Shown here one piece after another: positions 5,743 through 5,758 of a DNA stretch of 5,758 bases. Source of the stretch: Ruminococcus flavefaciens (lineage in GTDB: Bacteria; Bacillota; Clostridia; Oscillospirales; Ruminococcaceae); contig CADBAC010000093.1 of assembly GCA_902792495.1 (NCBI GenBank), forward strand, positions 1 through 5,758, read 5' to 3'. How positions within the stretch are numbered: the stretch's first letter is position 1; every line of letters begins with the position of its first letter. The notes beneath the pieces are model-generated. The model saw only the letters and a program-made list of their open reading frames with translations. It did no database searches and had not been told where the DNA came from. The position numbers and the translations under genes were made by a program.

Positions 5743-5758
5743 GGGCTGATCACAGAAT

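Noticed and set aside
1..5758. CRISPR array, tRNA or rRNA genes, insertion sequence or phage genes.
   Set aside because: No regularly spaced repeats, cloverleaf-like sequences, transposase motifs or terminal inverted repeats were seen.

Overview
The window reads as chromosomal DNA of an anaerobic Bacillota, most like Ruminococcus or a close relative in the Oscillospiraceae. This is an inference from protein flavour (short-form ThiC, CytX-type transporter), moderate G+C, strong GGAGG ribosome binding sites and G/C-rich hairpin repeats between operons. No marker gene fixes the species. All five convincing genes lie on the minus strand, so the window is described from its right end leftwards.

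Thiamin operon (about 5742 to 2052). A sigma-A-type promoter (-35 TTGACT, 16-nt spacer, -10 TATAAT) drives a leader with a clear TPP riboswitch aptamer followed by an intrinsic terminator. A further stem-loop and a strong Shine-Dalgarno then lead into thiD (HMP/HMP-P kinase), cytX (predicted HMP transporter of the NCS1 family) and thiC (HMP-P synthase). thiD and cytX are translationally coupled (TGATG). cytX and thiC are separated by 74 nt that can fold into a hairpin abutting a small stem covering the thiC Shine-Dalgarno. The operon ends in a long 17-bp hairpin plus T-tract. It covers only the pyrimidine branch of thiamin synthesis: make HMP-P (ThiC), import HMP (CytX), phosphorylate both to HMP-PP (ThiD). 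The thiazole genes and thiE are not in the window.

Two-component operon (about 2044 to 154). A second good promoter (TTGATA, 17 nt, TATTAT) begins 8 bp past the thiC terminator T-tract. It drives an OmpR/PhoB-type response regulator and a two-TM, HAMP-type histidine kinase whose reading frames overlap by 13 nt. The signal and targets cannot be told from sequence, and there is no evidence that it is linked to thiamin.

Left edge (1 to 153). No gene. It holds a degenerate relative of the thiC terminator, sharing an exact 19-bp flank with it. The two copies, about 2 kb apart in the same orientation at operon ends, suggest a dispersed terminator-associated repeat.

I did not find a clearly new biological system. 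The content is a standard TPP-controlled pyrimidine-branch operon next to an ordinary two-component system. The points most worth a second look are the RNA structures and the repeat.
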